Below, piece after piece: positions 7,144-18,593 of a DNA stretch of 64,000 nt (the first letter of the stretch is position 1; each line of letters begins with the position of its first letter). Below the pieces are notes generated by a model that did not search any database, was not told the origin of the DNA, and saw only the letters and a list, made by a program, of their open reading frames with translations. The translations under genes were made by a program, and so were the position numbers. The DNA comes from Brooklawnia cerclae. GTDB taxonomy: Bacteria; Actinomycetota; Actinomycetes; Propionibacteriales; Propionibacteriaceae. The stretch is taken from the NCBI RefSeq assembly GCF_011758645.1, contig NZ_JAAMOZ010000001.1:2356001-2420000 (forward strand), given 5' to 3'.

Positions 7144-8892
7144 GTGATCCCGTCGGCCCCGAACTCGCTCCAGCCGAGCCTGGAAGACCTCGGTACACCG
7201 CTTCCCCTAGTCACCTTCTGCGTCGTCGATCTCGAGACCACCGGGGGCGGCCCGCAGGCCGCGATCACCGAGTTCGGCGCGGTGAAGGTATGCGGGGGCC
7301 AGGTGCTGGGAGAGTTCCAGACGCTCGTCAACCCGCAGGCCCACATCCCGGCCATGATCGCCGTGCTCACGGGCATCACCAACCAGATGGTGGCGGACGC
7401 TCCCCCGATCGGCAGGGTCCTGCCGAGCTTCCTGGAGTTCGCCCGCGGCACCGTGCTGGTGGCGCACAACGCACGTTTCGATGTCGGCTTCCTCAAGCGT
7501 GCGAGCGAGGCGCTCGGCTACCAGTGGCCAGGCAACGCCGTGGTGGACACCGTGGCGCTGGCACGTCAGACGCTCATGCCCGGCGAGGTGCCCAACGTCA
7601 AGCTCGCCACCCTCGCCGACCACTTCCACACCACCATCGAGCCCAGCCACCGCGCTCTGGACGATGCCCGGGCGACCGTCGACGTCCTTCACGGACTGCT
7701 GGAGCGGGTCGGCAACCTGGGCGTCGGCACCCTGGAGGACCTCAAGGAGTTCGAGCACCGCGTCTCTCCCCAGCGGCGGGCCAAACGCGCATGGGCCCAG
7801 AACCTGCCCGAGGCCCCGGGTGTCTATGTCTTCTTCTCCGACCGCCCCGGGCAGGGACGGCAGGTGCTCTACGTCGGCAAGTCCACCAACATCCGCCGCC
7901 GTGTGCGGGGCTACTTCACCTCGTCGGAGACGAGGCCGCGCATGGACGAGATGGTGCGGGTGGCCACCGGCGTGGAGACGATCGTCTGTGCCACCGACCT
8001 CGAGGCCGAGATCCGGGAACTACGGATGATCGCCGCACACTCCCCCCGCTACAACCGCCGCTCCAAGCGCCAGAACAAGCTGGCGTGGGTGAAGCTCACG
8101 CGCGACTACTGGCCGCGACTGTCGGTGGTCACGAGCGTCGCGGACGACCAGGCCACCTACTGGGGTCCGTTCAGTTCGAGAACCGCAGCGGAGACGGCCT
8201 GCCAGACCCTCTACGAGGCCTACCCGATCCGGCAGTGCAGCCAGCGGATGGGCCGCAACGGCAAGGCGTCGTCCTGCGCGCTGGGCGAGATCGGACGATG
8301 CCTGGCCCCGTGCACGGGAACCGACCGGGACGTCTATCTGCGCACCGTCGAGGCAGTCCGCGAGGCTGTGACCAGCGACATCCGCCCCACTCTCGCGCTG
8401 GTCGGCCGCAGGATCGCGAAGCTGTCACAGCAGCAGCGCTACGAGGACGCCCGCGAGGTCACCGAACGGCTGGAGGCCTTCGTGACGGCCACGACGCGCT
8501 TCCACCGCCTGGTCGGGTTGTCCCGGTGCGAACAGATCGTGGCGGCCCGTTGGGAACCGCGGTCATCGTCGCGCCCCGGATGGCACATTCACGTCATCCG
8601 TCATGGCCGGCTCGCGGCGGCGGTGGTGGCCGCACCCGGGCAATCCGCTCGCACAATGGCGGACGAGGCCGTGCGGACGGCCGAGACCGTCCTGCCGACG
8701 CCCCACGACCTACCCGCGGGATCGGTCGAGGAGGCCGAACGCATCGTCGCCTGGCTGGAGAGTCCCGGCGTCCGGCTCATCGACATCCGTGGCGAATGGT
8801 CCCTGCCGGTGCACGTCGGCCTGGACGAGGGCGACCTCGCGCGCTTCACGCTCGGCGGCACCCCGGCCCGGCAACCCGCCGAGGTCGCCTGA
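7144..8892 (+). CDS. DnaQ-like DEDD exonuclease fused to UvrC-like GIY-YIG nuclease region
   Basis: A 582-residue two-nuclease protein. The N-terminal exonuclease has all three DEDD motifs: DLETTG (about 29-34), HNARFDVGFL and HRALDDA. From about residue 225 follows a GIY-YIG domain (GVYVFF, then LYVGKSTNIRRRV), a UvrC-like cysteine cluster (CALGEIGRCLAPC) and a UVR-like helix pair near 418-442 (QQQRYEDAREVTERLEAF). It thus combines a DNA polymerase III epsilon-type proofreading fold with the N-terminal half of UvrC, akin to Cho plus an exonuclease. The arrangement is conserved in actinobacteria. A role in lesion excision is likely but unproven. The GTG start at 7144 has GGAGCG upstream. Confidence 0.88.
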   Translation: MIPSAPNSLQPSLEDLGTPLPLVTFCVVDLETTGGGPQAAITEFGAVKVCGGQVLGEFQTLVNPQAHIPAMIAVLTGITNQMVADAPPIGRVLPSFLEFARGTVLVAHNARFDVGFLKRASEALGYQWPGNAVVDTVALARQTLMPGEVPNVKLATLADHFHTTIEPSHRALDDARATVDVLHGLLERVGNLGVGTLEDLKEFEHRVSPQRRAKRAWAQNLPEAPGVYVFFSDRPGQGRQVLYVGKSTNIRRRVRGYFTSSETRPRMDEMVRVATGVETIVCATDLEAEIRELRMIAAHSPRYNRRSKRQNKLAWVKLTRDYWPRLSVVTSVADDQATYWGPFSSRTAAETACQTLYEAYPIRQCSQRMGRNGKASSCALGEIGRCLAPCTGTDRDVYLRTVEAVREAVTSDIRPTLALVGRRIAKLSQQQRYEDAREVTERLEAFVTATTRFHRLVGLSRCEQIVAARWEPRSSSRPGWHIHVIRHGRLAAAVVAAPGQSARTMADEAVRTAETVLPTPHDLPAGSVEEAERIVAWLESPGVRLIDIRGEWSLPVHVGLDEGDLARFTLGGTPARQPAEVA

Positions 8893-9001
8893 CCCACTGT
8901 CGACGGCGCCCGGCAGGCCCACGAGGGTTCGCCGTGCCTACCGGCTCACACGTCACTTGGCCGCGCGACTGCCGTCCCCGATGCTGACATAGGATGCCGC
9001 C

Positions 9002-9283
9002 ATGATCACCGCAATTGTCTTCGTGCACGTGGAAGCGGCCCGGATTCCGGAGGTGGCCGAGCAGATCGCCGCGATCGACGGGGTCAGCGAGGTGTACTCC
9101 GTGACCGGCCGCATCGACCTGATCGTGATGGTGCACGTGCCGGCGTTCGACGATGTCGCCGAGGTGGTCTCCGACAAGATCGCCAAGGTGCCCGGTGTGC
9201 GTGACACCGAGACCCACCTGGCGTTCCGCGCCTTCAGCGAGCACGACCTGGAGGCCATCTTCTCCCTCGGCGCCGGCGACTGA
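9002..9283 (+). CDS. stand-alone Lrp/AsnC ligand-binding (RAM) domain protein
   Basis: A 93-residue protein that is only the C-terminal sensing domain of Lrp/AsnC regulators, with no DNA-binding helix-turn-helix. Hallmarks are AIVFVHVE at the start, VTGRIDLIVMVHV and the V-P-GV-DTETHL-FR ending. Such single-domain proteins form ring-like oligomers that bind amino acids and may modulate full-length Lrp proteins. It has an AGGA ribosome site and lies between the exonuclease fusion and a convergent cyclophilin gene. Confidence 0.85.
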   Translation: MITAIVFVHVEAARIPEVAEQIAAIDGVSEVYSVTGRIDLIVMVHVPAFDDVAEVVSDKIAKVPGVRDTETHLAFRAFSEHDLEAIFSLGAGD

Positions 9284-9358
9284 GCCCGGGACGAGGGTCG
9301 GCACCGGTCACCGCGAGGTGAGCCGGTGCCGATCAGCCGATGTCGACGGCCTCGCGGG

Positions 9359-9865
<507 letters not shown>

Positions 9866-10059
9866 TTCTCGTTCCCTTCGGATGTGGGCAGTCGTACTCC
9901 GCCATCTTCCCAGACGCGGCAAGATGCCGCGGTCGGTACGCGACCCGCCGGAACTCCTCGGCCCCAACCGCCCCGCGCTCGGTTGCGACCACGTAGCGTT
10001 GAGACAGCTCGACTACGAGCAAGCTCGATCACGGGCCCAACACAGGAACGGAGAACACC

Positions 10060-10950
10060 ATGAGCAAGAAAGCCAGATTGGCCGCCGAACTGGCCGCCGC
10101 CCAAGAGGCCGCCGCCAGGGCCGCCGAACATGGCAGCTCGACGCTGGACGACGTCGTGGGTTACGTCGTGCCGCGTGCAGTGCACGCCAAGGACCAGGCT
10201 GCGGCCGTCGTCGGCCCCGCCTTCGAGGGCGCGAAGGAACGTATCGTCCCGCTGGTGAACGATGTGGTCGACAAGGTCACCCCCGCCGTCCAGTCCGCCT
10301 ACGAAACCGTGTCGGACAAGGTCGAACGTGACGTCTACCCGTGGATTCAAGAGCGTCTCGACGAGGCCGGCGAGGATCCGCGCGTGATCGAGGCCACCCG
10401 GCGGAGTCGTTCGGCGCTGGCCGCGATCAAGGGCGACCTGTTGCTGCCCGACCCCGAGCCCGTGATCGTCATCCGGAAGCGCCATGGCGTGCTCCGGACG
10501 ATCCTTGCGGGCGTCGGACTCGCGGCCCTCATCGCGGCGGTCGTCGTGGCGGTCCGCACGGTGCTCGGCACCAGCGACGACGGCTGGTCGCCCCAGGAGC
10601 CCATGGAGCCCGCGCAGGACACCGACGACGAATGGGGGGACAGCCCGTTCGACGACGTCAAGACCGAGCCCGACGTCGACACCACGACGCCGACCTCGGA
10701 CGAGCAGGCCGCCGAGGCGATGGACGCCGAGGGCGGTGCCCAGGCCGACGACGCCCCCTCCGCGGGGTCGTACGGCGAGGGTGCCTACGTGGGTTCCGAG
10801 CCCCCCGAGGGATACACCATCAAGGGGAACGAACGCTCCATGAAGTACCACACGTCCTCGGCCGCGGGATACGAGCGCACCAACGCCGACGTATGGTTCA
10901 ACAGCGAGGAAGCCGCCCAGGCGGCCGGGTTCACCCGCGCCCTGCGCTGA
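10060..10950 (+). CDS. membrane protein with C-terminal sunset-like domain
   Basis: A 296-residue protein. Residues 1-120 are Ala-rich amphipathic helices; a single membrane segment lies near 145-170 (VLRTILAGVGLAALIAAVVVAV); an acidic disordered stretch follows (about 175-250); the last 45 residues (YTIKGN, SMKYHTS, YERT, ADVWFNSEEAAQAAGF) match the small conserved domain recently called sunset domain in actinobacterial proteins, where it ends several unrelated proteins. Topology suggests the domain is on the far side of the membrane from the helical part. Function unknown. ATG 10060 follows GGAGAACACC. A 13-bp hairpin terminator follows the gene. Confidence 0.7.
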   Translation: MSKKARLAAELAAAQEAAARAAEHGSSTLDDVVGYVVPRAVHAKDQAAAVVGPAFEGAKERIVPLVNDVVDKVTPAVQSAYETVSDKVERDVYPWIQERLDEAGEDPRVIEATRRSRSALAAIKGDLLLPDPEPVIVIRKRHGVLRTILAGVGLAALIAAVVVAVRTVLGTSDDGWSPQEPMEPAQDTDDEWGDSPFDDVKTEPDVDTTTPTSDEQAAEAMDAEGGAQADDAPSAGSYGEGAYVGSEPPEGYTIKGNERSMKYHTSSAAGYERTNADVWFNSEEAAQAAGFTRALR

Positions 10951-10957
10951 GAACCCC

Positions 10958-10994
10958 ACTCCTGGGCGCGCGATGCCCTCACGCGCCCAGGAGT
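10958..10994 (+). terminator. hairpin terminator after the sunset-domain gene
   Basis: Perfect 13-bp stem (10958-10970 with 10982-10994; arm ACTCCTGGGCGCG) and an 11-nt loop, 8 nt after the stop codon. No T-run follows, as is common for actinobacterial terminators. Confidence 0.6.
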
Positions 10995-11174
10995 CGTCCC
11001 GCTCGGCGACGGGCTCGCGTCCCACCACGGTCGATGTTGTCCGGGTGGGCCACGGTGTTGTCCAGGGCCCAATGGTGTTGGCCGTCGCGACGAAGGCATT
11101 CCGCGCCGCCCCCCGGACGCGGTTGAGTGTGGGGAAACAGGAGCGACGACGGCTCCCCCGCCTCAGGAGACGAC

Positions 11175-11741
11175 ATGACCCACACCATGACCGCCGATAC
11201 GACCGATCGCGTGACCTCCGGCTCCGAGATCCCTGACACCCCTGACCCTGACGCCACCACCTGGGTGGACGCGCGCCCCTTCCGTGCCCTGGTCTGCCAA
11301 CTGGTGAGCGATACCGGTCTGCCGTGGCGGGTGCTGGCGCTCATCGCGGGGGTGAGCCCGGCGACGGTGCGCGCCCTGGTGGCGAGCGGGACAGACCAGC
11401 GCCTCAGGCGACTGGGCATCGCCGACGCCTGGCGGCTCTACCGACTCGACCAGCAACTGATCGACGGCCTTCGCAAGGAACCGGCGCCGTGCGACGAACT
11501 CCGCCCCCTCCTGTGGGCTCTCGGGCTGTGCGGGTGCCAGCCGCACGATCTCGCCCGGTTCGTCGGCGCCGACGTGCCGACGGTGCGCTCCCTGATGGCG
11601 GGTGGCAGTGGCTGGTGCTCCCGGCTGACCCTGATCCGCGCGATCGCGGCCTGCCACGCCTGGGGCATCGATCCCACAGCGCTGCCCCGGCGTCCAACCG
11701 CCCGCCGCAGGCCGGTCGCCGACGGGCAGCGAGCGGCCTGA
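11175..11741 (+). CDS. hypothetical protein with helix-turn-helix-like segments
   Basis: A 188-residue protein I cannot assign to a named family. It has two similar helical modules: about residues 36-75 (LPWRVLALIAGVSPATVRALVAS) and about 115-155 (CQPHDLARFVGADVPTVRSLMAG), each reading like a helix-turn-helix with a G(V/A)(S/D)xxTVR(A/S)L recognition helix. This suggests a DNA-binding protein built from a duplicated module. ATG 11175 has a clear AGGAGA site 4 nt upstream. It ends 3 nt before the prepilin peptidase gene, so the two are likely co-transcribed. Confidence 0.6.
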   Translation: MTHTMTADTTDRVTSGSEIPDTPDPDATTWVDARPFRALVCQLVSDTGLPWRVLALIAGVSPATVRALVASGTDQRLRRLGIADAWRLYRLDQQLIDGLRKEPAPCDELRPLLWALGLCGCQPHDLARFVGADVPTVRSLMAGGSGWCSRLTLIRAIAACHAWGIDPTALPRRPTARRRPVADGQRAA

Positions 11742-11744
11742 ACG

Positions 11745-12437
11745 ATGCCGGAAGGACTTGCCTGGCTCGTGACGGCGACAGCTCTGACAGCGACGCAGCT
11801 CCTGATCGTCCGCCATCATCCCGAGCCGGACGACATCACACCAGACGTCGAACACAAGCCTCGCTACGCCGCCATGGTGGGGCCGCGGATGATCGTGGGC
11901 TGCCTGCTGGTCGCGGCGGCGGCCAGCGCGCTCGCCATCGCGATGCCCCCTGCGGCGCGGCCCGTGTGGGTCGCCTGGGGCAGTTCCGTGATGGTCCTGG
12001 TCGTCGTGGACGCCCGGTCGACCTGGCTACCTGCTCGCGCCACGATCCTGGCCGGGGCGAGCGTCGTCACGGGCCTTGCGGCCGGGGCCCTCATCACGCC
12101 GACCGGCGCTCTGCCCCACCTCCTCCATGCGGGTGTGGGAAGCCTCGTGGCAGGCCTGTTGTTCGCCTTGCTCTGGTGGACGAGCGGGTCACTGGGTTTC
12201 GGCGACGTGTGGCTGGCCGCGATGGTGGGCGGGCTGAGCGCCGCCATGTCACCGGGCTTCTGGTACGTCAGTCTGTTCGCCGGGAGTGCGGCCGCTGCCG
12301 CCTGGGGAGGGGTCACGATGCTGCTGCGTCGGCGGCGTCCCTCGCCACTGGGCACGGTCTTCGCCTACGGTCCCGGGTTGTGGCTCGGCCCCTACTGCGC
12401 CCTCGCCTGGACGACGCTGCCCGGTGTCAGCCCATGA
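11745..12437 (+). CDS. A24-family (type IV) prepilin peptidase
   Basis: A 230-residue polytopic membrane protein. The two catalytic aspartates of the A24 aspartic peptidases are visible: the first in VVVDARSTWLP (about residue 88) and the second in the GxGD motif GFGDVWLAA (about 150). The length fits the short, methylase-free TadV/CpaA-type enzymes. These cleave the leader of class III prepilins and pseudopilins at the inner membrane. No pilus genes are in the window, so substrates are encoded elsewhere. It follows the HTH-like gene by 3 nt. Confidence 0.82.
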   Translation: MPEGLAWLVTATALTATQLLIVRHHPEPDDITPDVEHKPRYAAMVGPRMIVGCLLVAAAASALAIAMPPAARPVWVAWGSSVMVLVVVDARSTWLPARATILAGASVVTGLAAGALITPTGALPHLLHAGVGSLVAGLLFALLWWTSGSLGFGDVWLAAMVGGLSAAMSPGFWYVSLFAGSAAAAAWGGVTMLLRRRRPSPLGTVFAYGPGLWLGPYCALAWTTLPGVSP

Positions 12438-12464
12438 GGCGGACCACACCGTGGCTCGCCGGGC

Positions 12465-13514
12465 TCAGCGGTGCCCAGCGGCGCGCTGGGTGGAGTCGAC
12501 CCACCGCGACAGCAACTCGGTGGCCGCCCCCGAGTCGATCGCCCGCGCCGCCCGATCCACCTTGTCGCGGAGCTGATCGGCAACCCGCACACCGAGCTGG
12601 GGCCCGTCGAACGCGAGCAGCGCAGCCGCGGAGTTGATGAGGACGATGTCACGCACCGGTCCGCGCTTACCCGCGAACACGTCACGAGCCACCTGCGCAT
12701 TCTCGGCGGGCGGGCCACCCACCAGGTCGGGCAGGGTCGCGGGCTGGAGCCCCAACTCCGCCGGGTCCAAGTCCGTCCGCTCGACCTCACCGCCGGAGAT
12801 CAGCCAGATGTCCGAACGCGTCGTCGTGGTCAACTCGTCCAACCCGTCCTCACCGTGGAAGACCATGCCGCGGCTCCCGCGGCGGGCGAGCACGCCTGCC
12901 ACGAGGTCGGCGAGCTGCAGGTTCGCGACACCGATCGCGTTGGCGTCAGGACGGGCGGGGTTGGCCAGCGGCCCGAGGAAATTGAAGGTGGTCTGGATGC
13001 CGAGTTCCTTGCGGGCCGGCCCCGTGTGCTTGAGCGACCCGTGGTACATCGGGGCGAACAGGAACACCAACCCGCACTCGGCGAGCACCGCTGCCTGCGC
13101 CGCGGGGGGCACGTCCAGCGCGACGCCCAAGGCCTCCAGACAGTCGGCCGTGCCGCTCATGGAACTGGCAGCCCGATTGCCGTGCTTGATGACCTTCGCC
13201 CCCGCCGCAGCCGCGACGATGGCCGACATGGTCGAGATGTTCACGGTGTTCGCCCGGTCGCCACCCGAGCCCACGACGTCGACGGCCTCGCGCGGCAGTT
13301 CGATCGGTGTCGCCTTGGCGAGCATGCCGTCCGCCAGAGCCTGGATCTCACCGACCGTCTCACCCTTGGCGCGCAACGCCACCATGAAGGCGGCCATCCG
13401 CACCGGGCTCGCGTTGCCGGAAAGGATCTCGTCCATCGCCCACTGCGCCGTCTGTGCGTCCATGTCGTCGCCGCGAACCAGACTCGTCAACACATTGGGC
13501 CATGTGAAATCCAT
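12465..13514 (-). CDS. trpD: anthranilate phosphoribosyltransferase
   Basis: A 349-residue enzyme of full length, catalysing anthranilate + PRPP to phosphoribosyl-anthranilate, the second step of tryptophan synthesis. The PRPP site GSGGD followed by TVNIST is at about residues 83-96; KHGNRAASS and GLDELT are the other family blocks. It is not linked to other trp genes here, and actinobacteria often carry trpD alone. ATG 13514 is preferred, though a GTG at 13523 would add three residues; neither has a good ribosome site. Confidence 0.95.
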   Translation of the reverse strand: MDFTWPNVLTSLVRGDDMDAQTAQWAMDEILSGNASPVRMAAFMVALRAKGETVGEIQALADGMLAKATPIELPREAVDVVGSGGDRANTVNISTMSAIVAAAAGAKVIKHGNRAASSMSGTADCLEALGVALDVPPAAQAAVLAECGLVFLFAPMYHGSLKHTGPARKELGIQTTFNFLGPLANPARPDANAIGVANLQLADLVAGVLARRGSRGMVFHGEDGLDELTTTTRSDIWLISGGEVERTDLDPAELGLQPATLPDLVGGPPAENAQVARDVFAGKRGPVRDIVLINSAAALLAFDGPQLGVRVADQLRDKVDRAARAIDSGAATELLSRWVDSTQRAAGHR

Positions 13515-13611
13515 GCGGCTCACTCTAGCCCGGCCCCCACCGGACGCTCACCGGGTCCGTACACCGCCCGCGATCCCGTCGGCCCGAGGCCGATGCGCCC
13601 GTGAGCGGGCG

Positions 13612-15769
<2,158 letters not shown>

Positions 15770-15848
15770 GTCGACGGGGTGTGAGCAGGCCACACCTACT
15801 CGTGCGGGCCGCCGGGGCAGGCTCCCCGCGCGTGCGACGGGACGAGAC

Positions 15849-15885
15849 GACGAACCCCGGGGACCGATGATCCCCGGGGTTCGTC
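15849..15885. terminator. bidirectional terminator between guaB1 and the A-type Fe-S protein gene
   Basis: A 15-bp perfect stem (15849-15863 with 15871-15885, core CCCCGGGGA) with a 7-nt loop, located between two convergent genes and able to serve both. Confidence 0.7.
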
Positions 15886-15925
15886 CACGTCCGGTAAGGG
15901 TGGTGCCCCGATTGTGCGGGCGGGC

Positions 15926-16273
15926 TCAGTGGAAGGAGTCGCCGCAGGCGCAGGTGCTTGTCGCGTTCGGGTTGTCGATCGTGAAGCCTTGGGCCTCGAT
16001 GGTGTCGACGAAGTCGATGACGGCGCCGCTCAGGTAGGGTGCGCTCATCTTGTCCACGACGAGCGCGACGCCGTCGTAGGGGTAGCTGAGATCGCCGTCG
16101 AGCCGGCGATCGTCGAACATCAGCTGGTAGCGCAGGCCGGAGCAGCCACCGGGCTGGACGGCGATCCGCAGAGCCAGGTCATCGCGGCCTTCGGCCGTGA
16201 GCAGGGCGGCGGCCTTGGCCGCAGCCGCATCGGTCAGAGTGACACCGGTGACGTTCACAGCGGTATCTGTCAT
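15926..16273 (-). CDS. erpA: A-type iron-sulfur cluster carrier / insertion protein
   Basis: A 115-residue protein of HesB/IscA/ErpA type. The three conserved cluster-binding cysteines are present: one in PGGCSGL (about residue 44) and two in CACGDSF near the C-terminus. These proteins deliver Fe-S clusters to targets such as aconitase or isoprenoid enzymes. The single-copy actinobacterial form is usually called ErpA. Start ATG 16273 has GGAG upstream. Monocistronic. Confidence 0.9.
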   Translation of the reverse strand: MTDTAVNVTGVTLTDAAAAKAAALLTAEGRDDLALRIAVQPGGCSGLRYQLMFDDRRLDGDLSYPYDGVALVVDKMSAPYLSGAVIDFVDTIEAQGFTIDNPNATSTCACGDSFH

Positions 16274-16386
16274 GATTCGGCTCCATCCGTTGTCCTACCG
16301 CGCAGCAGGGTCGCGGCGCGCTTTCGGTTAGTCTACCCAAAGCCCGGCTCGAACCCCGTGATGCTCTCGCCTCGATCACACGACCC

Positions 16387-16677
16387 TCAGCCCGGGATCA
16401 GCCCGTCGTCGACACGCGATTCCTGCAGCCATTCCCGCACCTCGTGCAACGGCGTGTCGGCTGCCGGGACGATGAGATCGGACAGCCTCAGGACGCCCGA
16501 CGCGGCTCGCGTCCCGAGCCGCCGGACCAGATCACCCATCTCCGACAGGATCGACGCGAGGGCCTCCTCGTCCCGGTCCTCCACCGCCTGGGTGACCAGG
16601 TCGTCGAGCACGTTCAGGCGGGCGAGCGCATCGTCCGGCACCTCCCACTGCCCGTCGCCCATGATGCGGACGATCAC
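16387..16677 (-). CDS. pspAA: PspA-associated protein PspAA
   Basis: A 96-residue acidic protein overlapping the end of pspA by 4 nt (ATGA). The start MIVRIMGDGQWEV and the following helical pair (ARLNVLDDLVTQAV) are characteristic of PspAA, which in actinobacteria and cyanobacteria is encoded next to PspA and thought to partner it in the membrane-stress response. The mechanism is not established. Confidence 0.85.
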   Translation of the reverse strand: MIVRIMGDGQWEVPDDALARLNVLDDLVTQAVEDRDEEALASILSEMGDLVRRLGTRAASGVLRLSDLIVPAADTPLHEVREWLQESRVDDGLIPG

Positions 16678-17588
16678 TGCTCCGTCCCCTCGGGGGCAAT
16701 CGCGTGATCGGCGGCGTCCGTGGACGTGGGCGGGGTGGCGAGGGGCTCGGAGGCCACCGGTGGCTGAGTGAGTACCGGCTGGGTGACCGCCGGCTGCGTG
16801 AGTACCGGCTGGGTGATCGGCGCGTCCTGCACGTCGGTCGCGGGCAGCGAACCGGGCTGCTGATACTGCTGGTCCGTGGGGACCGCAGCGTCGGCCAGGT
16901 CGGCCCTCAGCGCCTGCAACTCCTCCTCGACCCCCGGGGCCACCGGCGAGATCGACGACTCACCGGCCACGGACTCGTCGGCCTGTGTGATGGGCGGCAC
17001 CGTCCCGTTCGCGATCAGGTCACCCAGCGCGGAGGCCCGCTGCCTGGTCTGGAGCGCCGCGGTCTCCGCGTCCCGTATCACCTCGCCGACGTCCCCAAGT
17101 TCCCTGCTGACGGCAGCGGACGCCTCCTCGATGCGCGCTCGCGCGTCCTCGGCGGCCTCGGTCGCCCGCAACGCCTCGATGCGCGTGCGGAAGGCATCCG
17201 CCTTGGCCTGCAACCGAGTGCTCGTGAGAACGAGCTTCTCCTCCTCGGTGAGCAGGCGGGAGCGGTCGGACTCCAGCTCGTGGAGCTGGGCGTGCAGCCC
17301 GGCCTTGCGGGTCAGCGCCTCCCGCGCGAGATCGTCGCGTCCCTGGGCGAGGGCATGCCGCGCGGCGGTGGTGAGCCTGTCCATCTCGGCGGCGAGCTGG
17401 TTGAGGCTTTGGTCGAGTTCCTTGCGGCTGCTGGCGACTTCGGCAGCACCGCGGCGCACGTGCTGCAGCAGGTCGAGCTGCTGCCGGTAGGCATGGTCGA
17501 GGGCGTCGCCAGTATCTGTGTCCTTGTCGAGGACCTGGCTCTCCTTCGGTTTGATGATCGCCGACAAGCGATCGAAGAGGCTGGCCAT
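16674..17588 (-). CDS. pspA: PspA/IM30 family membrane-stress protein with extended TQP-repeat tail
   Basis: A 304-residue protein. Residues 1-215 are the long alpha-helical hairpin of PspA/IM30 (SLFDRLSAIIK start, heptad-rich coiled coil), an ESCRT-III-like membrane remodelling protein that guards the inner membrane. Residues about 245-304 form an unusual low-complexity tail with repeated TQP(V/A) units, absent in classical PspA. It is translationally coupled to PspAA. ATG 17588 follows AAGGACC at a long spacing. Confidence 0.88.
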   Translation of the reverse strand: MASLFDRLSAIIKPKESQVLDKDTDTGDALDHAYRQQLDLLQHVRRGAAEVASSRKELDQSLNQLAAEMDRLTTAARHALAQGRDDLAREALTRKAGLHAQLHELESDRSRLLTEEEKLVLTSTRLQAKADAFRTRIEALRATEAAEDARARIEEASAAVSRELGDVGEVIRDAETAALQTRQRASALGDLIANGTVPPITQADESVAGESSISPVAPGVEEELQALRADLADAAVPTDQQYQQPGSLPATDVQDAPITQPVLTQPAVTQPVLTQPPVASEPLATPPTSTDAADHAIAPEGTEQ

Positions 17589-17784
17589 GATGTGCGGGGT
17601 CCTTCCTGCTCACGATCCAGCTTAGAGTGAGCCAAGTTTCCGGCGCGGGACACGCCGTATGCGTGACCGCTTCGAAATACGCGACAGCTCGCAGGGCACC
17701 GCCCGTTCGCATGGACATCCCCATGCTGGCAAACCCGCAGCCGCGAACTAGACTGGACAGGCACACTCGACCAGAAGGACTTCC

Positions 17785-18369
17785 GTGGGACTTTTTCGCC
17801 CCTACCAGCGCAATGAGGTAGCCGACAAGGCGCAGGGCACCGTAGCCCCGGCCCCGGCGACCGTCTCCTCGTCCCCGTCGTCGGCGGGCAAGGGCACTCC
17901 GACCCCGAGCCGCCGCCAGGCAGAGCAGGAACGGCTGGCGCGACTCCACCCGACGCTCAGCAAACGCGAGCTGAAGCAACGCGAGCGCGAGGCGAGCCGG
18001 GCGCGGTCGGACCGGGAATGGGCCCAGGTCGAGTCGTTGCCCGAGCGCGTGCTGCTGCGCAATTTCGTCGACTCCCGCTGGTCGATCAGCGAGTTCACCT
18101 GGCCGGTGCTGATGGTCATGATGGCGGCGTTCCTCACGAGCCAGTGGTGGCCCGCGATGTCGTACTACTCCTCGTACGCGATCTGGGTCCTGATGGTGGT
18201 CATCATCATCGAGGTCGGCTGGACGTGGTCGAAATACCGCAAGCTGCTGGACGAGCGTCTTCCGCGTGCGTCCCGCAAGGGGCTGTTGATGTACATGGGA
18301 TCGCGGATGATCTCGATGCGTCGTTTCCGCCGTCCACCTGCGGAGATCCCGCGCGGGGGCGAGTACTGA
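17785..18369 (+). CDS. DUF3043 membrane protein
   Basis: A 194-residue actinobacterial DUF3043 protein. A disordered Ser/Pro-rich start (1-50) leads into a basic helical stretch (SRRQAEQERLARLHPTLSKRELKQRERE), then two membrane segments (about 108-130 and 133-155) and a basic C-terminus. Start GTG 17785 with AAGGAC. Function unknown; the family is linked to cell envelope neighbourhoods. Its stop shares one base with the next gene (TGATG). Confidence 0.8.
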   Translation: MGLFRPYQRNEVADKAQGTVAPAPATVSSSPSSAGKGTPTPSRRQAEQERLARLHPTLSKRELKQREREASRARSDREWAQVESLPERVLLRNFVDSRWSISEFTWPVLMVMMAAFLTSQWWPAMSYYSSYAIWVLMVVIIIEVGWTWSKYRKLLDERLPRASRKGLLMYMGSRMISMRRFRRPPAEIPRGGEY

Positions 18370-18584
18370 TGCCCTATCGCTGGCACGCCGACCTCGCGCC
18401 CGGCACCGAGACGACACCGGACGATCTCGTGTGCGCGGGCATCGGCATGCGGTTCGACGACCAGGCCGCCGCCGAGGAGTGGCTGGGCGCGTTCTACGCC
18501 GACCTGCAGGATCTGGGCGTGTCTCAGGTGAGCCTCTTCGAGGAGGACCGGCTCGTCTACGGGCCGATGTCGCTGGACGAGTGA
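18369..18584 (+). CDS. small hypothetical protein
   Basis: A 71-residue acidic protein translationally coupled to the DUF3043 gene by a TGATG overlap. The sequence (CAGIGMRFDDQAAAEEWLGAFYADL, then VSQVSLFEEDRLVYGPM) reads as a compact alpha/beta fold, but I do not recognise a named family. Strong third-position GC and the tight overlap support it as real. Confidence 0.6.
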   Translation: MPYRWHADLAPGTETTPDDLVCAGIGMRFDDQAAAEEWLGAFYADLQDLGVSQVSLFEEDRLVYGPMSLDE

Positions 18585-18593
18585 GCCGGGCGT

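Noticed and set aside
7028-7147. A 39-codon ORF ending in a GTGA overlap with the exonuclease gene
   Set aside because: Arg/Ser/Thr-rich with no ribosome site; the overlap alone is weak evidence in GC-rich DNA.
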